A DNA stretch of 64,000 nucleotides from Chrysopilus asiliformis (GCA_964034945.1 OZ035963.1:43423090-43487089), one strand, 5' to 3'. Positions 10,447 through 21,077 are shown, counted from the stretch's first letter. Made by a program: numbers and translations. Notes: a model not told the origin generated them from the letters alone.

Positions 10447-11429
10447 TTACATTAAAAATATATCAAATTGATAATCTCAATTGATATTTCATATAAAATA
10501 TAAGCAGAAGATGTAGCGTATGCTTCTAGTAAAAGTTTTAATAAAAACAATAATAAAAGCCGAAATTCTAAATATTTTTTTTAAAATTTAATTTAGAAAA
10601 GTTTATTAACGAGAACATTAGTTTAGAGGGAAAATGGGAATTAAAAATTATTTTGACATTTCTTCTCTTCGTATTGATTTTTTTATTTTCCCATTGATTG
10701 TAAAATATTAACGATTCAAAACCTAATTCCAGTTGTCTGACAAAATTTATGGTGCAATAAATTTACTTCTATGTGGTGCCCAGCAAATGAAAACATCAGA
10801 ATAAGCTGCATTTCATTAATTTTGATTCATACAAAGTACAAAAAGTCGCAAGAATGGTTTCAGGACCACCTTACGACCATATTTATTTACCGAGTCGGTA
10901 TCAAGTTCAATCAGTGGTTGTAACATGGTTTAAAGACTTTTGTTATGACCGACGTAAGGTTAATCGAAAATTACGTATGGAAGTCGGCCTGACGACTTAC
11001 TAGCCCGAAGAGTAGTTCGGTGGTTACGTAATAAGTTGGCAGCACTACGAAATAATGAAAATTACGACTACGTAACAACCAGTTGTTTGTAGTCCGTTAG
11101 ACAGTTTCACAACCGGAGAGAGTATTTCCAACTGAAAGGTAATATTGAAGACGTCTTCAAGACGTGATGGAAATTTTCTTAGGATTTTGTGCTCCTTGGA
11201 AAGATTAGCCAAATTTAAAAAAATACAAGACAAAATATGTTTTACTCGACCACCTCAAGTGGGCTAACTCAAATATAGCTTAGTCTCTTTTAAAATAATT
11301 AAAATCTAAATAATAATATATTTTTAAAAAAAAGTTTAACGCAAATTAAAATATTTAAAAGATTTTAATAAAAACTAAATTACAAATAAATCGCAAGCAA
11401 AGAAATAATAAAAAATAAATAAAACTTAC
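10447..11429. other. Non-coding stretch, no gene seen
   Basis: AT-rich sequence with a more GC-balanced island at about 10850-11170 that shows no coding pattern I recognise. It lies just downstream (minus strand) of the exon at 11430-11564 and is probably intron. Confidence 0.4.
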
Positions 11430-11564
11430 TTTTGCTATCAACATTATTCGACTTACTCTGCGCCAACAAAGACGCTGCCATATTTCCCTGATAGTATGCA
11501 GACATATTTGCACCGAAGCCCATATTCATCATGTGACTTGAGCCCATTCCGTATGGTACACCAC
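11430..11564 (-). CDS. Internal exon of an unidentified host gene (Gly/Met-rich segment)
   Basis: On the minus strand an AG acceptor (TTTTAAG) precedes 135 bp that reads GVPYGMGSSHMMNMGFG, then ANMSAYYQGNMAASLLAQS, then KSNNVDSK. It ends at a strong donor, GTAAGT. The length is a multiple of three and both junctions are phase 1. The exon at 27134-27340 also ends in phase 1, so the two can join directly (a split Gly codon). Composition is rich in Gly, Met, Asn and Ser, as in disordered regions of RNA-binding or nuclear regulatory proteins, but I do not recognise the protein. Codon use and splice sites make it much more gene-like than its surroundings. Confidence 0.6.
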
Positions 11565-12143
11565 CTTAAAATTGTTTAAAAAAAAGTTAAATTGCAATAA
11601 CAACCATTTATGAATATTTTAAACGGAACCAGAGGGTTTCGTATGGTTAAAAACATCTTTAATGTTTGGGTGTAAATTTCTTAATACCCAATTTTTATAA
11701 TTTCGATATTTTTTTATCAAAATTGAATTGATGAAAAAAAAGCTTTTATTAGAAAAAATGTAGATATTAAAAAGAAAAAAAAAAAATAAAATGGTTTTTT
11801 TTTAAAAATGGGCTTTTTTCCAAAAAAGGCACTAAAAGGAAAAAATATTTTATGGGAACTGTTTATTAGAAATAAAAGCGATTTTTTTAATTTTATTTTT
11901 TATGCTACTTTACAGGAAATTTTACTTTCTTTGAATTTGATTACATATATGCATTTTTTCATACAAGCGCAGAGTTATCGGGAAATTTTCAAAAAATGGG
12001 TTTTTTTTTCAGAACCGTTAGAGTTACGTATTTTTTTTGTTTGCGTAAAAATGCTCGATAGGCGGAAGGAACGAGATCAATACTAATAAGCATTTGTAAC
12101 TTCTAAACCGGAAACCCTATTAAACACATAAGGAGTTTATTTA
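11565..12143. other. AT-rich intron sequence before the LTR element
   Basis: Very AT-rich with long A and T runs. A 92-codon plus-strand frame at 11808-12086 is Phe/Leu/Lys-rich because of base composition only, with no domain pattern. Otherwise nothing is seen. Confidence 0.5.
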
Positions 12144-12368
12144 TGTGGGATGGGGACCCTGGCACACTTAATCTAGTACATAATCGAGAAGAGATCTAGT
12201 TGAATAAGATCGACGACACGAGACAGTCGGTGTTTGATCGCGAATAGATTGAGATGTTGAAGTTTGTCACACGATAGTTTGAAGATTAAATATTAAATAT
12301 TATTAAACGTAATTCCGTGTTTTCACTTTTCCTTGTATCAGCCATTAAGTTGATAAACGAATCCTACA
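12144..12368 (+). repeat. 5' LTR
   Basis: It is 225 bp, begins TGTGGGATGGGG and ends AATCCTACA. The 3' LTR ends CCCACA, which would pair perfectly with the initial TGTGGG; the 5' copy has T in place of one C. It should carry promoter and polyadenylation signals for the element, but no clear TATA box stands out. Confidence 0.92.
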
Positions 12369-12370
12369 AA

Positions 12371-12389
12371 TTGGGGGCTCAACCGGGAT
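12371..12389 (+). promoter_or_regulatory. Primer-binding site, tRNA-Pro-like
   Basis: Two or three bases after the LTR, TGGGGGCTCAACCGGGAT matches the complement of the 3' end of animal tRNA-Pro except for two internal bases (AA where the usual site has GT). That is my recollection of the conserved tRNA-Pro end; the local genome's tRNA would have to be compared. It would prime minus-strand DNA synthesis. Confidence 0.55.
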
Positions 12390-12696
12390 CGAAGGAAGAG
12401 CGAAGAGGGGGAATGAAAACGTGTGATTGCCGGGAAAAGCGCATGGTTCCAGTGATTAATTGAACTTAATGGGAAGTGAAGAGGTAACAATCCTCAAAAA
12501 TAAGAAATTTGCGGGGTAAAACAATTAATTAACGTTGAAAAACTGTGTTGGAAGATGGTGAAATTATTTCACATGTTGTGAAATTCAGTGAAACGCAAAA
12601 AGCAGCGTTGAGTGCGACAGAGACAGAGACCAAGAGACAACGATAGGCTACATTAATGGCTTGTTTGTGAGTCGGAGATGTGAGTGTGTGAGAAAA

Positions 12697-12934
12697 GACA
12701 GAGATTGTCAAGCGGTGCGGTTCGGTGTAGGACAGAGATTGTCAAGCGGTGCGGTTCGGTGTAAGACAGAGATTGTCAAGCGGTGCGGTTCGGTGTAAGA
12801 CAGAGATTGTCAAGCGGTGCGGTTCGGTGTAGGACAGAGATTGTCAAGCGGTGCGGTTCGGGGTGGGACAGAGATTGTCAAGCGGTGCGGTTTGGTGGAA
12901 GACAGAAATTGTCAAGCGGTGTGGTGCGGTATAG
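12697..12934 (+). repeat. Leader tandem repeat, seven 34-bp units
   Basis: Units start at 12697, 12731, 12765, 12799, 12833, 12867 and 12901, each containing GACAGAGATTGTCAAGCGGT and a GCGGTTCGGTGT-type tail. The last unit is the most diverged. The array lies in the untranslated leader between the primer-binding site and gag. It contains a short inverted motif (GACA..TGTC) that could form a series of stems in the RNA. A role in packaging or translation is only a guess. Confidence 0.85.
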
Positions 12935-13146
12935 ACAAAGTGGGTAAATAGCGGTGTGTTTCAGGGGTGGACTAAGGTTGTTTGAAAGCGGTGTGAGTCG
13001 AGATAGAAAAGACATTGTAGCGCGGTGAAGAAGCGTTGGTGTACGAACATTAAGTAATTGATGATCGAGAGCGGTTGTTGCGGGTTCAGGGTGTAGGGAC
13101 TGAGAGATTAATTAAAAAAGAAATTAACGAAACATAACTTTTAAAA

Positions 13147-16100
13147 ATGGACGCTACGACTATTTTGTCCATGAAAGTGGAAGATTTGAGGGAAAATTTG
13201 TCGAAATTAAAGTTGAGCGCGGAAGGGAGGAAGAGTGAGTTGCAATGTCGATTGCTTCAGCATTTTGGGTTGTCTACAGGGGATGAAGAGGATGTAGAAT
13301 CGGTTCATTCCGAGTACCAGGACGTGCGAGGTGGGGAGGTGCGTGAGGTTGTGGTGGAGAAGTCTCGTTTTACATTGCGAGATATTGAAGATTGTTTGTC
13401 ACAGTTTACGGGTACTGGGTCGATTGACATCAATCAGTGGATCCAGGAATTTGAGGATAACGCGACGACTGTGGGCTGGAACAGTCTACAGAAATATATT
13501 TACGCGAAGCAGTTATTGAAGGGAGCGGCTAGATTGTTCGTAAGAAGTCAGTTGGAGGTTCGTGACTGGACATCTTTAAAGAGGGCGTTGTTGGCGGAAT
13601 TTGGTGAAACTTTGTCGTCGGCAGAAATCCATCGTATGCTGAGAAGTCGTCATAAGAAACCTGGTGAAACTCTGTTAGAATATTTATATACTCTAATGGA
13701 AATTGGTAAGCCACTACAGGTGGACGAGGAGAGTTTGGTGGAGTATTTCATCGAGGGGATACCAGATGCAAAGTACAACAAGGCTGTGTTGTATCAATCA
13801 AGGAGCATATCTGAACTGAAAAAACAAATTAAAATATACGAGAAAGTGCGAAGTCCGAATTTGCCATTAAGCAAATCTACTTTTCAGTCAGCAAAACCAA
13901 GTCAGAAAAGCTCATTACCGGTAGACGCGAAGAAATGTTTTAAGTGCGGCAGGGACTCACATATTGCAAAAGACTGTCCAAGTAAATTATTCATTTGCTT
14001 CAAATGTAATCAAGCGGGGCATCGTTCGTTTGAATGCAAGGTCAAACCGAAGGGAGCGGTCGATAACTCGAGTGGCGCGGGTAGTAGTTCCGGAAGCGGG
14101 AATAAATCCGTAAAGACAGAAACGAATAATGTAAATATGTTGGAATCTAAACCAAAGTGCGAACAGTTGAAAAAATCAAATTTGATATTTAAGAACATTG
14201 TGGTAAATAACTATGAATTTGCAGCACTGGTTGACACGGGTTGCGATTTGTGCTTGATAAGATACGATACGTTGATAATGTTAGGGGACATTAAATTATC
14301 GAGTGAAAGGAGACAATTAATGGACTTAAGTAGAAACGAAATTAATACGGTTGGTAGTTTCGATATCGAAACAGAGGTCGACGGTGTGCGGTTAGTTATA
14401 AACTTTCATGTGGTAAAAGAAAACGATATCCCATATGCAGCCATCATCGGTAACACTATATTGAAGGAGATCGACTTAATCGTGTCCGAGACCGAGGCAA
14501 GATTCGTCAAAAAAAGATCAGGACAGGAAGGGGTTACAGAAGCAAAAGGGGATGTTCAGGCGACCAAGAATGAGGTATCTGAGAATCATTTATTTAATGA
14601 ATTTAGGTCGATTTGTGTTGCAGAAATGATGGAAGACCCAGCCACTAAGCCGGAACTAGATTTAAAACACCTGACCGGGATAGAAGCAGCATTTGTTGAG
14701 ACCATCGTAGATGATTATAGTCCAAATAAGAAACCAATATCACCGGTGGAGATGAAGATCGTGCTGACGGACGACATTCCAGTGTACCAAGGGCCCAGAA
14801 GGATGTCGTACAGCGATCAACTGTTGGTGGAGCAGCAGGTCGGGAAATGGTTAGCTGAAGGGATAATTCGTCCGAGTAACTCGGAATACGCATCGCCTGT
14901 TGTCCTAGTTGCAAAGAAGGATGGGACCAAACGATTTTGCTGCGACTACAGAAAGTTGAATCAACTTATCATACGAGACAACTTCCCAATGCCTCAAATC
15001 GATGACGTCTTGACGAAACTAAGAGAAGCCAAAGTAATTACTACTCTAGATTTGAAGAATGGGTTCTTCCACGTTCCCATTGAACCAGGGTCAAGAAAGT
15101 ATACAGCGTTCGTCACTCATAATGGCCAGTTTGAATTCCTGTTTGTACCATTTGGAATTTCAAACTCACCACCTGTATTTTTAAGATTCATTGCGAGCGT
15201 CTTCAGATCGTTGATTGTTAGCGGGGTAGTGGCCCTGTACATGGATGACATTGCGATACCCTCTAAGACGAAAGAGGAGGGATTGCACCAGCTGATGATG
15301 GTGTTGGAGGTGGCAGCTGCGAGTGGTCTACGTATCAACTGGTCAAAATGCCAATTCTTGAAGTCAAAGATTGATTTCCTTGGGTACGTGATAGAAGATG
15401 GAACAATACTGCCATCGCAGAGGAAGACTGAAGCTGTGAGAGATTTCCCATTGCCATCGAACCAGAAATCGCTTCAACGATTCCTAGGGTTGACATCATA
15501 CTTCAGAAGATTTATTGAAAACTACGCGATTGTGGCGAAACCACTGTCTGACTTGCTGCGGAAAGATGTCAAATATCATTTGGGACAAGAGCAATTGTTG
15601 GCTTTCCAACAGCTAAAGGCGGCTCTGGTAAACACTTCCGTGTTAAAACTATTTGACCCGAAGGCGTCAACTGAGGTTCACGCTGACGCTAGCATGCACG
15701 GATATGGGGCGGTATTATTACAGAAGGATTCAGAAGATCAATTGCTACATCCGGTAATGTACATGAGCCGGAAGACGACACCCACTGAAGAGAAATACCA
15801 CTCATACGAGTTAGAAGTTCTAGCTATAATCGAAGCTGTGAAGAAGTGGAGGATCTACTTAATGGGTATAAAATTCAAAATAATTACAGATTGTAACGCG
15901 TTTGCGATGACGATGAGGAAAAAGGATATTCCGCCGAGAGTATCGAGATGGGCCATGTTCCTACAAGAATATGACTACGAAATCGAGCATAGGACTGGCT
16001 CAAAGATGAAGCACGTGGACGCACTAAGCAGAGCTTATTGTCTGATGATTGAGGATTCACTAAATCATCGCTTGAGGGAAGCACAGTTGGCTGATGACTG

Positions 16101-17337
16101 GATCAAGGCGGTAATGACGGTGTTGAAGAAGGAAGATTACGAAGATTTCTATGTGCAGCACGATGTATTATACAAAGATCCCATTAAGGAACTTGTCGTT
16201 GTACCCACAGCAATGGAAGAGGAGATAATTAAGATGGCGCATAAACAAGGACACTTTTCATCAAAAAAGACCCAAGATGTAGTGGAGAAGTCATTTTACA
16301 TACCAAAGGTAAATCATAAAGTAACTAAAGTAGTTAAATCTTGCGTAGAGTGCATGGTAACAGAAGCCAAGACAGGAAAGAAGGAAGGTTTCCTTAATCC
16401 CATAAACAAAGACGATAAACCGCTGGGGACTTACCACATAGATCACGTTGGACCAATGGAAACTACCAAGAAACAGTATAACCACATTTTGGTGGTAGTC
16501 GATGCCTTTTCTAAGTTCGTGTGGCTATATCCAACCAAAAGCACTGGAACAGAGGAAGTTCTGCAGCGACTGGAGAAGCAGGCTTCTATTTTTGGCAACC
16601 CAAGACGAGTAATAACAGACAGAGGAACAGCGTTCACGTCTAACGCGTTTGTTGAGTATTGTTGCAATCAGGGTATACAACATCTTTTGATAGCTACAGG
16701 TGTACCTCGTGGGAACGGTCAAGTGGAACGAATTCACAAGATCGTCATACCTATGCTGGCCAAATTAGTACAAGAAAAGCCTTCGCTTTGGTACAAACAT
16801 GTAGACCGAGTTCAGCAGTTGATCAACAATACGGCGCCAAGGAGCACTGGTCTTGCACCCTTTAAAATATTGACGGGGCTTGACATGCGTGTTGCGGATG
16901 ATATGGAGCTACAAAGGATATTGGAAGAAGCAGCCATTGAAGATCTAAATGAGGAGCGAGACAAACAGCGAGATGAGGTGAAGCAGAACATTCAGAAGAT
17001 TCAGCAAGAGAACCGACGAAATTTTGATGCCGGGAGGAGACGGGAAGAGACGTACAGAGTCGGCGAGTTAGTAGCCATTAAGCGAACACAATTTGGAAGC
17101 GGAATGAAGCTAAGGCCCAAGTTTCTAGGACCTTACACGATCATCAAAAAGTCCAATCATGGGAGGTATGAGGTAGAGAAGGTGGGCGATGTTGAGGGTC
17201 CCAGACGTACAACTACCGTGGCTGAGTTCATGAAGAGGTGGAACAATTCATTCGGGGCGAATGAACATCAGGATGGCCGATTGTGGGATGGGGACCCTGG
17301 CACACTTAATCTAGTACATAATCGAGAAGAGATCTAG
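13147..17337 (+). CDS. Gag-pol polyprotein of the Ty3/gypsy element
   Basis: A single 1396-residue frame starts at an ATG in AAAAATGG. Residues about 8-42 resemble a SAP DNA-binding motif (VEDLRENLSKLKLSAEGRKS). Gag capsid follows, then two CCHC knuckles at C264 and C284. The protease has VDTGCD with D363. Reverse transcriptase carries FCCDYRKLNQ, LDLKNGFFHVP and YMDD at 698-701. RNase H shows HADAS with D847. Integrase has an HHCC finger (H1032, H1036, C1066, C1069) and the triad D1099, D1158, E1194, with 35 residues between the last two. All catalytic residues I checked are present, so the product may be functional. Gag and pol are in one frame, with no frameshift. The last 18 or so codons (from 17282) lie inside the 3' LTR, so the C-terminus is LTR-encoded. 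No chromodomain or envelope is seen. Confidence 0.93.
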   Translation: MDATTILSMKVEDLRENLSKLKLSAEGRKSELQCRLLQHFGLSTGDEEDVESVHSEYQDVRGGEVREVVVEKSRFTLRDIEDCLSQFTGTGSIDINQWIQEFEDNATTVGWNSLQKYIYAKQLLKGAARLFVRSQLEVRDWTSLKRALLAEFGETLSSAEIHRMLRSRHKKPGETLLEYLYTLMEIGKPLQVDEESLVEYFIEGIPDAKYNKAVLYQSRSISELKKQIKIYEKVRSPNLPLSKSTFQSAKPSQKSSLPVDAKKCFKCGRDSHIAKDCPSKLFICFKCNQAGHRSFECKVKPKGAVDNSSGAGSSSGSGNKSVKTETNNVNMLESKPKCEQLKKSNLIFKNIVVNNYEFAALVDTGCDLCLIRYDTLIMLGDIKLSSERRQLMDLSRNEINTVGSFDIETEVDGVRLVINFHVVKENDIPYAAIIGNTILKEIDLIVSETEARFVKKRSGQEGVTEAKGDVQATKNEVSENHLFNEFRSICVAEMMEDPATKPELDLKHLTGIEAAFVETIVDDYSPNKKPISPVEMKIVLTDDIPVYQGPRRMSYSDQLLVEQQVGKWLAEGIIRPSNSEYASPVVLVAKKDGTKRFCCDYRKLNQLIIRDNFPMPQIDDVLTKLREAKVITTLDLKNGFFHVPIEPGSRKYTAFVTHNGQFEFLFVPFGISNSPPVFLRFIASVFRSLIVSGVVALYMDDIAIPSKTKEEGLHQLMMVLEVAAASGLRINWSKCQFLKSKIDFLGYVIEDGTILPSQRKTEAVRDFPLPSNQKSLQRFLGLTSYFRRFIENYAIVAKPLSDLLRKDVKYHLGQEQLLAFQQLKAALVNTSVLKLFDPKASTEVHADASMHGYGAVLLQKDSEDQLLHPVMYMSRKTTPTEEKYHSYELEVLAIIEAVKKWRIYLMGIKFKIITDCNAFAMTMRKKDIPPRVSRWAMFLQEYDYEIEHRTGSKMKHVDALSRAYCLMIEDSLNHRLREAQLADDWIKAVMTVLKKEDYEDFYVQHDVLYKDPIKELVVVPTAMEEEIIKMAHKQGHFSSKKTQDVVEKSFYIPKVNHKVTKVVKSCVECMVTEAKTGKKEGFLNPINKDDKPLGTYHIDHVGPMETTKKQYNHILVVVDAFSKFVWLYPTKSTGTEEVLQRLEKQASIFGNPRRVITDRGTAFTSNAFVEYCCNQGIQHLLIATGVPRGNGQVERIHKIVIPMLAKLVQEKPSLWYKHVDRVQQLINNTAPRSTGLAPFKILTGLDMRVADDMELQRILEEAAIEDLNEERDKQRDEVKQNIQKIQQENRRNFDAGRRREETYRVGELVAIKRTQFGSGMKLRPKFLGPYTIIKKSNHGRYEVEKVGDVEGPRRTTTVAEFMKRWNNSFGANEHQDGRLWDGDPGTLNLVHNREEI

Positions 17338-17506
17338 TTGAATAAGATCGACGACACGAGACAGTCGGTGTTTGATCGCGAATAGATTGAGATGTTGAAG
17401 TTTGTCACACGATAGTTTGAAGATTAAATATTAAATATTATTAAACGTAATTCCGTCTTTTCACTTTTCCTTGTATCAGCCATTAAGTTGATAAACGAAT
17501 CCCACA
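17282..17506 (+). repeat. 3' LTR, overlapping the end of gag-pol
   Basis: It is 225 bp, differs from the 5' LTR at two positions, and ends CCCACA followed by the TTTA duplication. The gag-pol stop (17335-17337) is 54-56 bases inside it. No ordinary purine tract lies directly before it; the preceding bases GGATGGCCGAT are coding. Confidence 0.92.
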
Positions 17507-18999
17507 TTTATTATATGTACTTTTCAAAAAAAATATGGCCCTCTCCCCAAAAATATCCTTCTCTCCATCTAAAATAACAATTTCAAAATAACAATTTTAG
17601 TGAAAAAGTACTTCATTATGTAAAAAATAAAATATTTTTTCAAAAAGCATCGCATGGGGACACATTGACCATCTTCACGTTGACCAATCTGCCCCATATG
17701 ATTCAGTGCTGCAGATATCTTTTTAAAGCCATGTATTTTTTGAAACAAATAAATCGTAAAACTACGTTTATTCAAGTCGCTAGCTCAACGCGTTCTCAAC
17801 TTATTTAAAATATGTAAACCGGACAGACCGACAGAAAACTACACAGACGTCCTCATAATTTTGCCTGAAACGGATCTCGTACTGATCAGAAAGTTTCTAT
17901 CGTTCTCGAGTCGGTCTTCGTGATGAATACAAAACTTTTCCTCTATAAACTAAGGAAAGTAAAAATAATTAATTTTTCATATAAAGAAGTAAAATACTTT
18001 TTCATTAAAACTACATTTTCCAATAAACATAGAACGTAATATCAAGAGTACAAAGCCTGAAATATATTTTTAGGTTCCGAATGTAAAAAAAGTCCCTTCA
18101 TAGTTTTAAAAATTTAGAGCAAACTGAATGCGTATTTTTTCTATTCTATATGAGAATTATACAAGATTATATTAGATTTAGGATACCGTTTGTAACGCAT
18201 CGAATCGATTATCGGACACAAAAATGAACTACACACCAGGGTGTTTGGGATAACAAAAGATTTTGATTTCCTCATGTCCGTCCGTCTGTCTGCCTGTCCG
18301 TCAACACCATACCTTTCGAAAATTTAAGAAAAAAATAATTACTTGAAATTTTGTATAGTCGCGTTTCTCGTAAATGGCAAAGCTAAGTTCTTGAACGGGT
18401 AAAAATGGACCATTCCTTCCTCCCTCCCCCGTACAAACGAAACAGTTTTTTGCGATTATCTCGAAAACGGTGAGTCGTATTGAACAATTTATACTGCTAA
18501 AATGTATTTAAAATAGGATTTTATTTAACTCATCCGGTTCTCCGACACGAATGTATTTTTTCATTAAAATGTTTGTCCTCATATATAGTATTTGACGATT
18601 GGCTCTTGGCAGTAAGTAGCTTTTCTTATGTTTTTGGTTTGTATTCAACAATTGTATTGCCACTGTTTATTACTTTCTCAATGGCCACAGGTGCCCCTCC
18701 CCTGGGGCACTTTGGTCAGCACCCGAATTCTTGGCACTTATAACGATGTAGTTATCAACAACGATGTCGTTATCCATAAATACGAATAAGAGCTTTTACG
18801 TTTGTGGTAGTGATATAAAATGGCGTTATATTTGTTTCTCGCTGTCAACTTTCCAATAAAATTACCCTCGACTATGACTCCGCAACACTGATCCTTCCAA
18901 TACGAATTTTCATAACGACTGCTCTCGTACCAGTCGATAAACACTAATGTTTGAGTTTCGTCCACTTAAGAATGTTGTTTAATTGTTGCCGCGTTGGCA
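17507..18999. other. Non-coding stretch with dispersed repeats
   Basis: At 17760-17962 is a dispersed repeat containing AAGTCGCTAGCTCAACG, GGACAGACCGACAG and CTGATCAGAAAGTTTCTAT. An inverted relative lies at 23070-23215. At 18240-18490 is an inverted relative of the C-run repeat at 5190, with a GTCCGTCCGTCTGTCTGCC microsatellite at its end. A 75-codon minus-strand frame (18965-18738) begins MDETQTLVFIDWYESSRY. I do not recognise it and do not call it a gene. Confidence 0.55.
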
Positions 19000-19760
19000 G
19001 AAACGAAATAAAATGTTGAATGCGTCCCTTAATTGTCTAAAGATTACTCGCATTTGCCTTTTCCTTAAAAAAACGAAATTAAATTCGCCTTTAGTTTGTG
19101 ATCAAGTTGAAACTTTCAAACCGCTGATGAAAAGAGATCTTTCAAGCACAGATCTTTCAAGGCCTTTCTAAAGACGATTTCTTGGATTTATATTCTTATG
19201 TTTCCGATAGTTGATAAACAAACATTAGCATGTGTGAACATTGACCTTGCTGATATTTTTGAAACTAATCGGACAACTCTTGCAAAAAAAATCATTTAAC
19301 CTCTGAACTTCTTTCACAAAGGTTTGTTAATGAAAGTATTGGATTTCAGAATATATCGCGAGATACAATTCTGGCAAATACAACACCAATAGCGATTGCA
19401 CTTTTAAATTCGAATGCTCTAATTTCAATTTCCAAAAGGCATCCTATTCTAGTCAGAAAAAAAGAAATCTGTTCAAACCCTTATTGTCACAACTAATAGT
19501 TACATAGTTGAAGTTTTTGGACCTTTTGAAGCCACAAAAAATGTCTTGTGCTTAAGCACAATTCGACTAGAGTGGTCACAAAAATTCGGTATGTAGTCGA
19601 TGTTATTAATGTTCATATTAAAACAAAATTCAGACTTATGGACGATGTTTTCCAAAATGAGTCATCGAAAGAACGCAGAAAGCTTCTACAAATAACCTGT
19701 GCAATGATCAACAAATATGGAAATCTAGAAAACTACCGAGCCGATTGGCCTGAAATCATA
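19000..19760 (+). pseudogene. Decayed DDE-type transposase with its middle deleted
   Basis: Scattered frames read in order like a DDE endonuclease of the kind found in many insect DNA transposons: a helix-turn-helix-like start, then IGFQNISRDTIL with ANTTPIAIALL, then IVTTNSYIVEVFGPFEATK around 19490-19540. Directly after it, from about 19560, comes the C-terminal signature TRVVTKIRYVVDVINVHIK, later LLQITCAMINKYG. The two signatures are normally separated by more than 100 residues, so an internal deletion joined them near 19545. Several stops and frame changes also break it. The family is inferred from motif order; I cannot fix the superfamily. Confidence 0.5.
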
Positions 19761-19774
19761 CTAATATATAAAAA

Positions 19775-20895
19775 TGATTTGGTGCCTGTGTGTCTGTTCC
19801 TCTTTCACGTGAAAAAGACTGGACCAATTGATCCGAAATTAGACATGGATGTTCGCTGTAGATCTGGTTCCGACATAGGCATATTGGAAAGTAGCCGGAG
19901 TGCTGGGGAAGCAAAAAGAGGGGGTAAAGTGCATTCAAAGCTTACTTTTTCTTCTATGTTACTCTTGCGCGGGACAACTACTGAGCCTATTGGCATGAAA
20001 TTCTGCATAGATAATCATCAGGGATCCATCTCTAATATAGACCCATTGAAAATAGCCCGAGTGGTGGGAAGTAAGAGGAGGGGGTGAAGGAATCCGAAGC
20101 TTACTTTTTCCCTTATGTTACTCTTTCACGGTGAAACTTACGAACCGATTGGCCTCAAACCCGGTGCAGATGTTCTTTTGGGTCCATCTCTAACATATCC
20201 CCATTTAAAAGTAGCCCGAGTGGTCGAGGGAGTAAAGAGACAGGGTAAAATGAATCCAAATCCGAATGCTAGAATTTATTGTCTTTTTGTTAATTTTTGA
20301 AAGGCATTTTCCGAAGAAAGAAAACAAAACTTTGAAGAAAAGAACGGACCGCCGTACTCTAGACTGTGTAATTTATAACCAAATGAATTTTATTTTCCTA
20401 GAATTTTTTCTACTGACACTTTTAGCGGAGTGAAGTATATGTATATATATCCGGAACAACATCAAAAAGTCAACACAATGAACCAATATCATAAATGCAC
20501 ATGTAATCACAGTCCGAGTAAATGGAAAAATATTTATGCTCAATACAATTACTAAGATTTTAAATTAAATTTTATCGTTTACTGGCTTACATACCCGTCG
20601 TTGCCGGGTTAAGTTTTTTCAAATTTTTTTTTTTTTTTTTGATGGTCTATGTTGGAGCTAAACTTCAGGCCAATCGGCTCGGTAGTTTCCCTGCGAAAGA
20701 GTAACATAGCGAAAAAACTAAGATTCGAAATCACTTTACCCCCTCCCCTTACTCCCCCCACCCTCGCGATACTTTTCCGTATGCCTATGTTAGGACCAGA
20801 ACTACAACAGACTCATGCAAAATTTCAAGTCAATCGGTTCAGCAGTTTTTGCGTGAAAGAGGAACAGACAGACAGACACCAAATCATTTTTAAAT
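19775..20895. repeat. Dispersed repeat: inverted copies with internal 145-160-bp tandem units
   Basis: The left part (19775-20270) holds about three diverged tandem units, each with a CCGATTGGCCTGAAA-like phrase, ATCTCTAAT, AGCCCGAGTGGT and ACTTTTTC..TATGTTACTC. The right part (20590-20895) is an inverted relative. It ends in TTTTTGCGTGAAAGAGGAAC and ACAGACAGACAGACACC, mirrored at 19780-19815. The phrase CAATCGGTTCAGCAGTTTTTGCG is of a type I know from very common insect interspersed repeats. It is non-coding. Confidence 0.6.
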
Positions 20896-21075
20896 ATTAT
20901 TATGATTGCTGGGAAATGAATTGAATCGTGAAAATATCACTAGCAAATGATTGAAATTCGAAGAAAAATACAATAAATATGTTGTTTTATTGGAATTATG
21001 CACGTAAATGATAAACCAAATTTAAAAAACTTTAATGTAAATTAATTTCAATCGCCATTATTTTAAAATTTCCTG
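20896..21075. other. No gene seen
   Basis: AT-rich linker between two repeats. Confidence 0.4.
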
Positions 21076-21077
21076 TA

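Larger units (their letters stand above)
12144..17506 (+). mobile_element. Ty3/gypsy LTR retrotransposon, apparently complete and young
   Basis: Two 225-bp LTRs (12144-12368 and 17282-17506) beginning TGTGGGATGGGG flank a 4.9-kb interior. They are bounded by the 4-bp duplication TTTA (12140-12143 and 17507-17510). The LTRs differ at two positions: G/C in the phrase ATTCCGTGTTTTC, and T/C near the end. The insertion is therefore recent. The interior has a primer-binding site, a leader with seven 34-bp repeats, and one uninterrupted gag-pol frame with protease, reverse transcriptase, RNase H and integrase in Ty3/gypsy order. There is no envelope frame. It sits in the putative host intron, opposite in direction to the host exons. 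Confidence 0.92.

Noticed and set aside
11808..12086. 92-codon plus-strand frame
   Set aside because: Its Phe/Leu/Lys composition simply follows the AT-rich sequence, and no domain is seen.
13331..17000. Short frames on both strands inside gag-pol
   Set aside because: All overlap the intact 1396-codon polyprotein in other frames.
18738..18965. 75-codon minus-strand frame starting MDETQTLVF
   Set aside because: It looks somewhat protein-like, but there is no recognisable domain, no splice context and no second exon.
19548..20087. 179-codon plus-strand frame as a gene
   Set aside because: Its first 70 codons are the end of a decayed transposase, and the rest reads through a non-coding tandem repeat.
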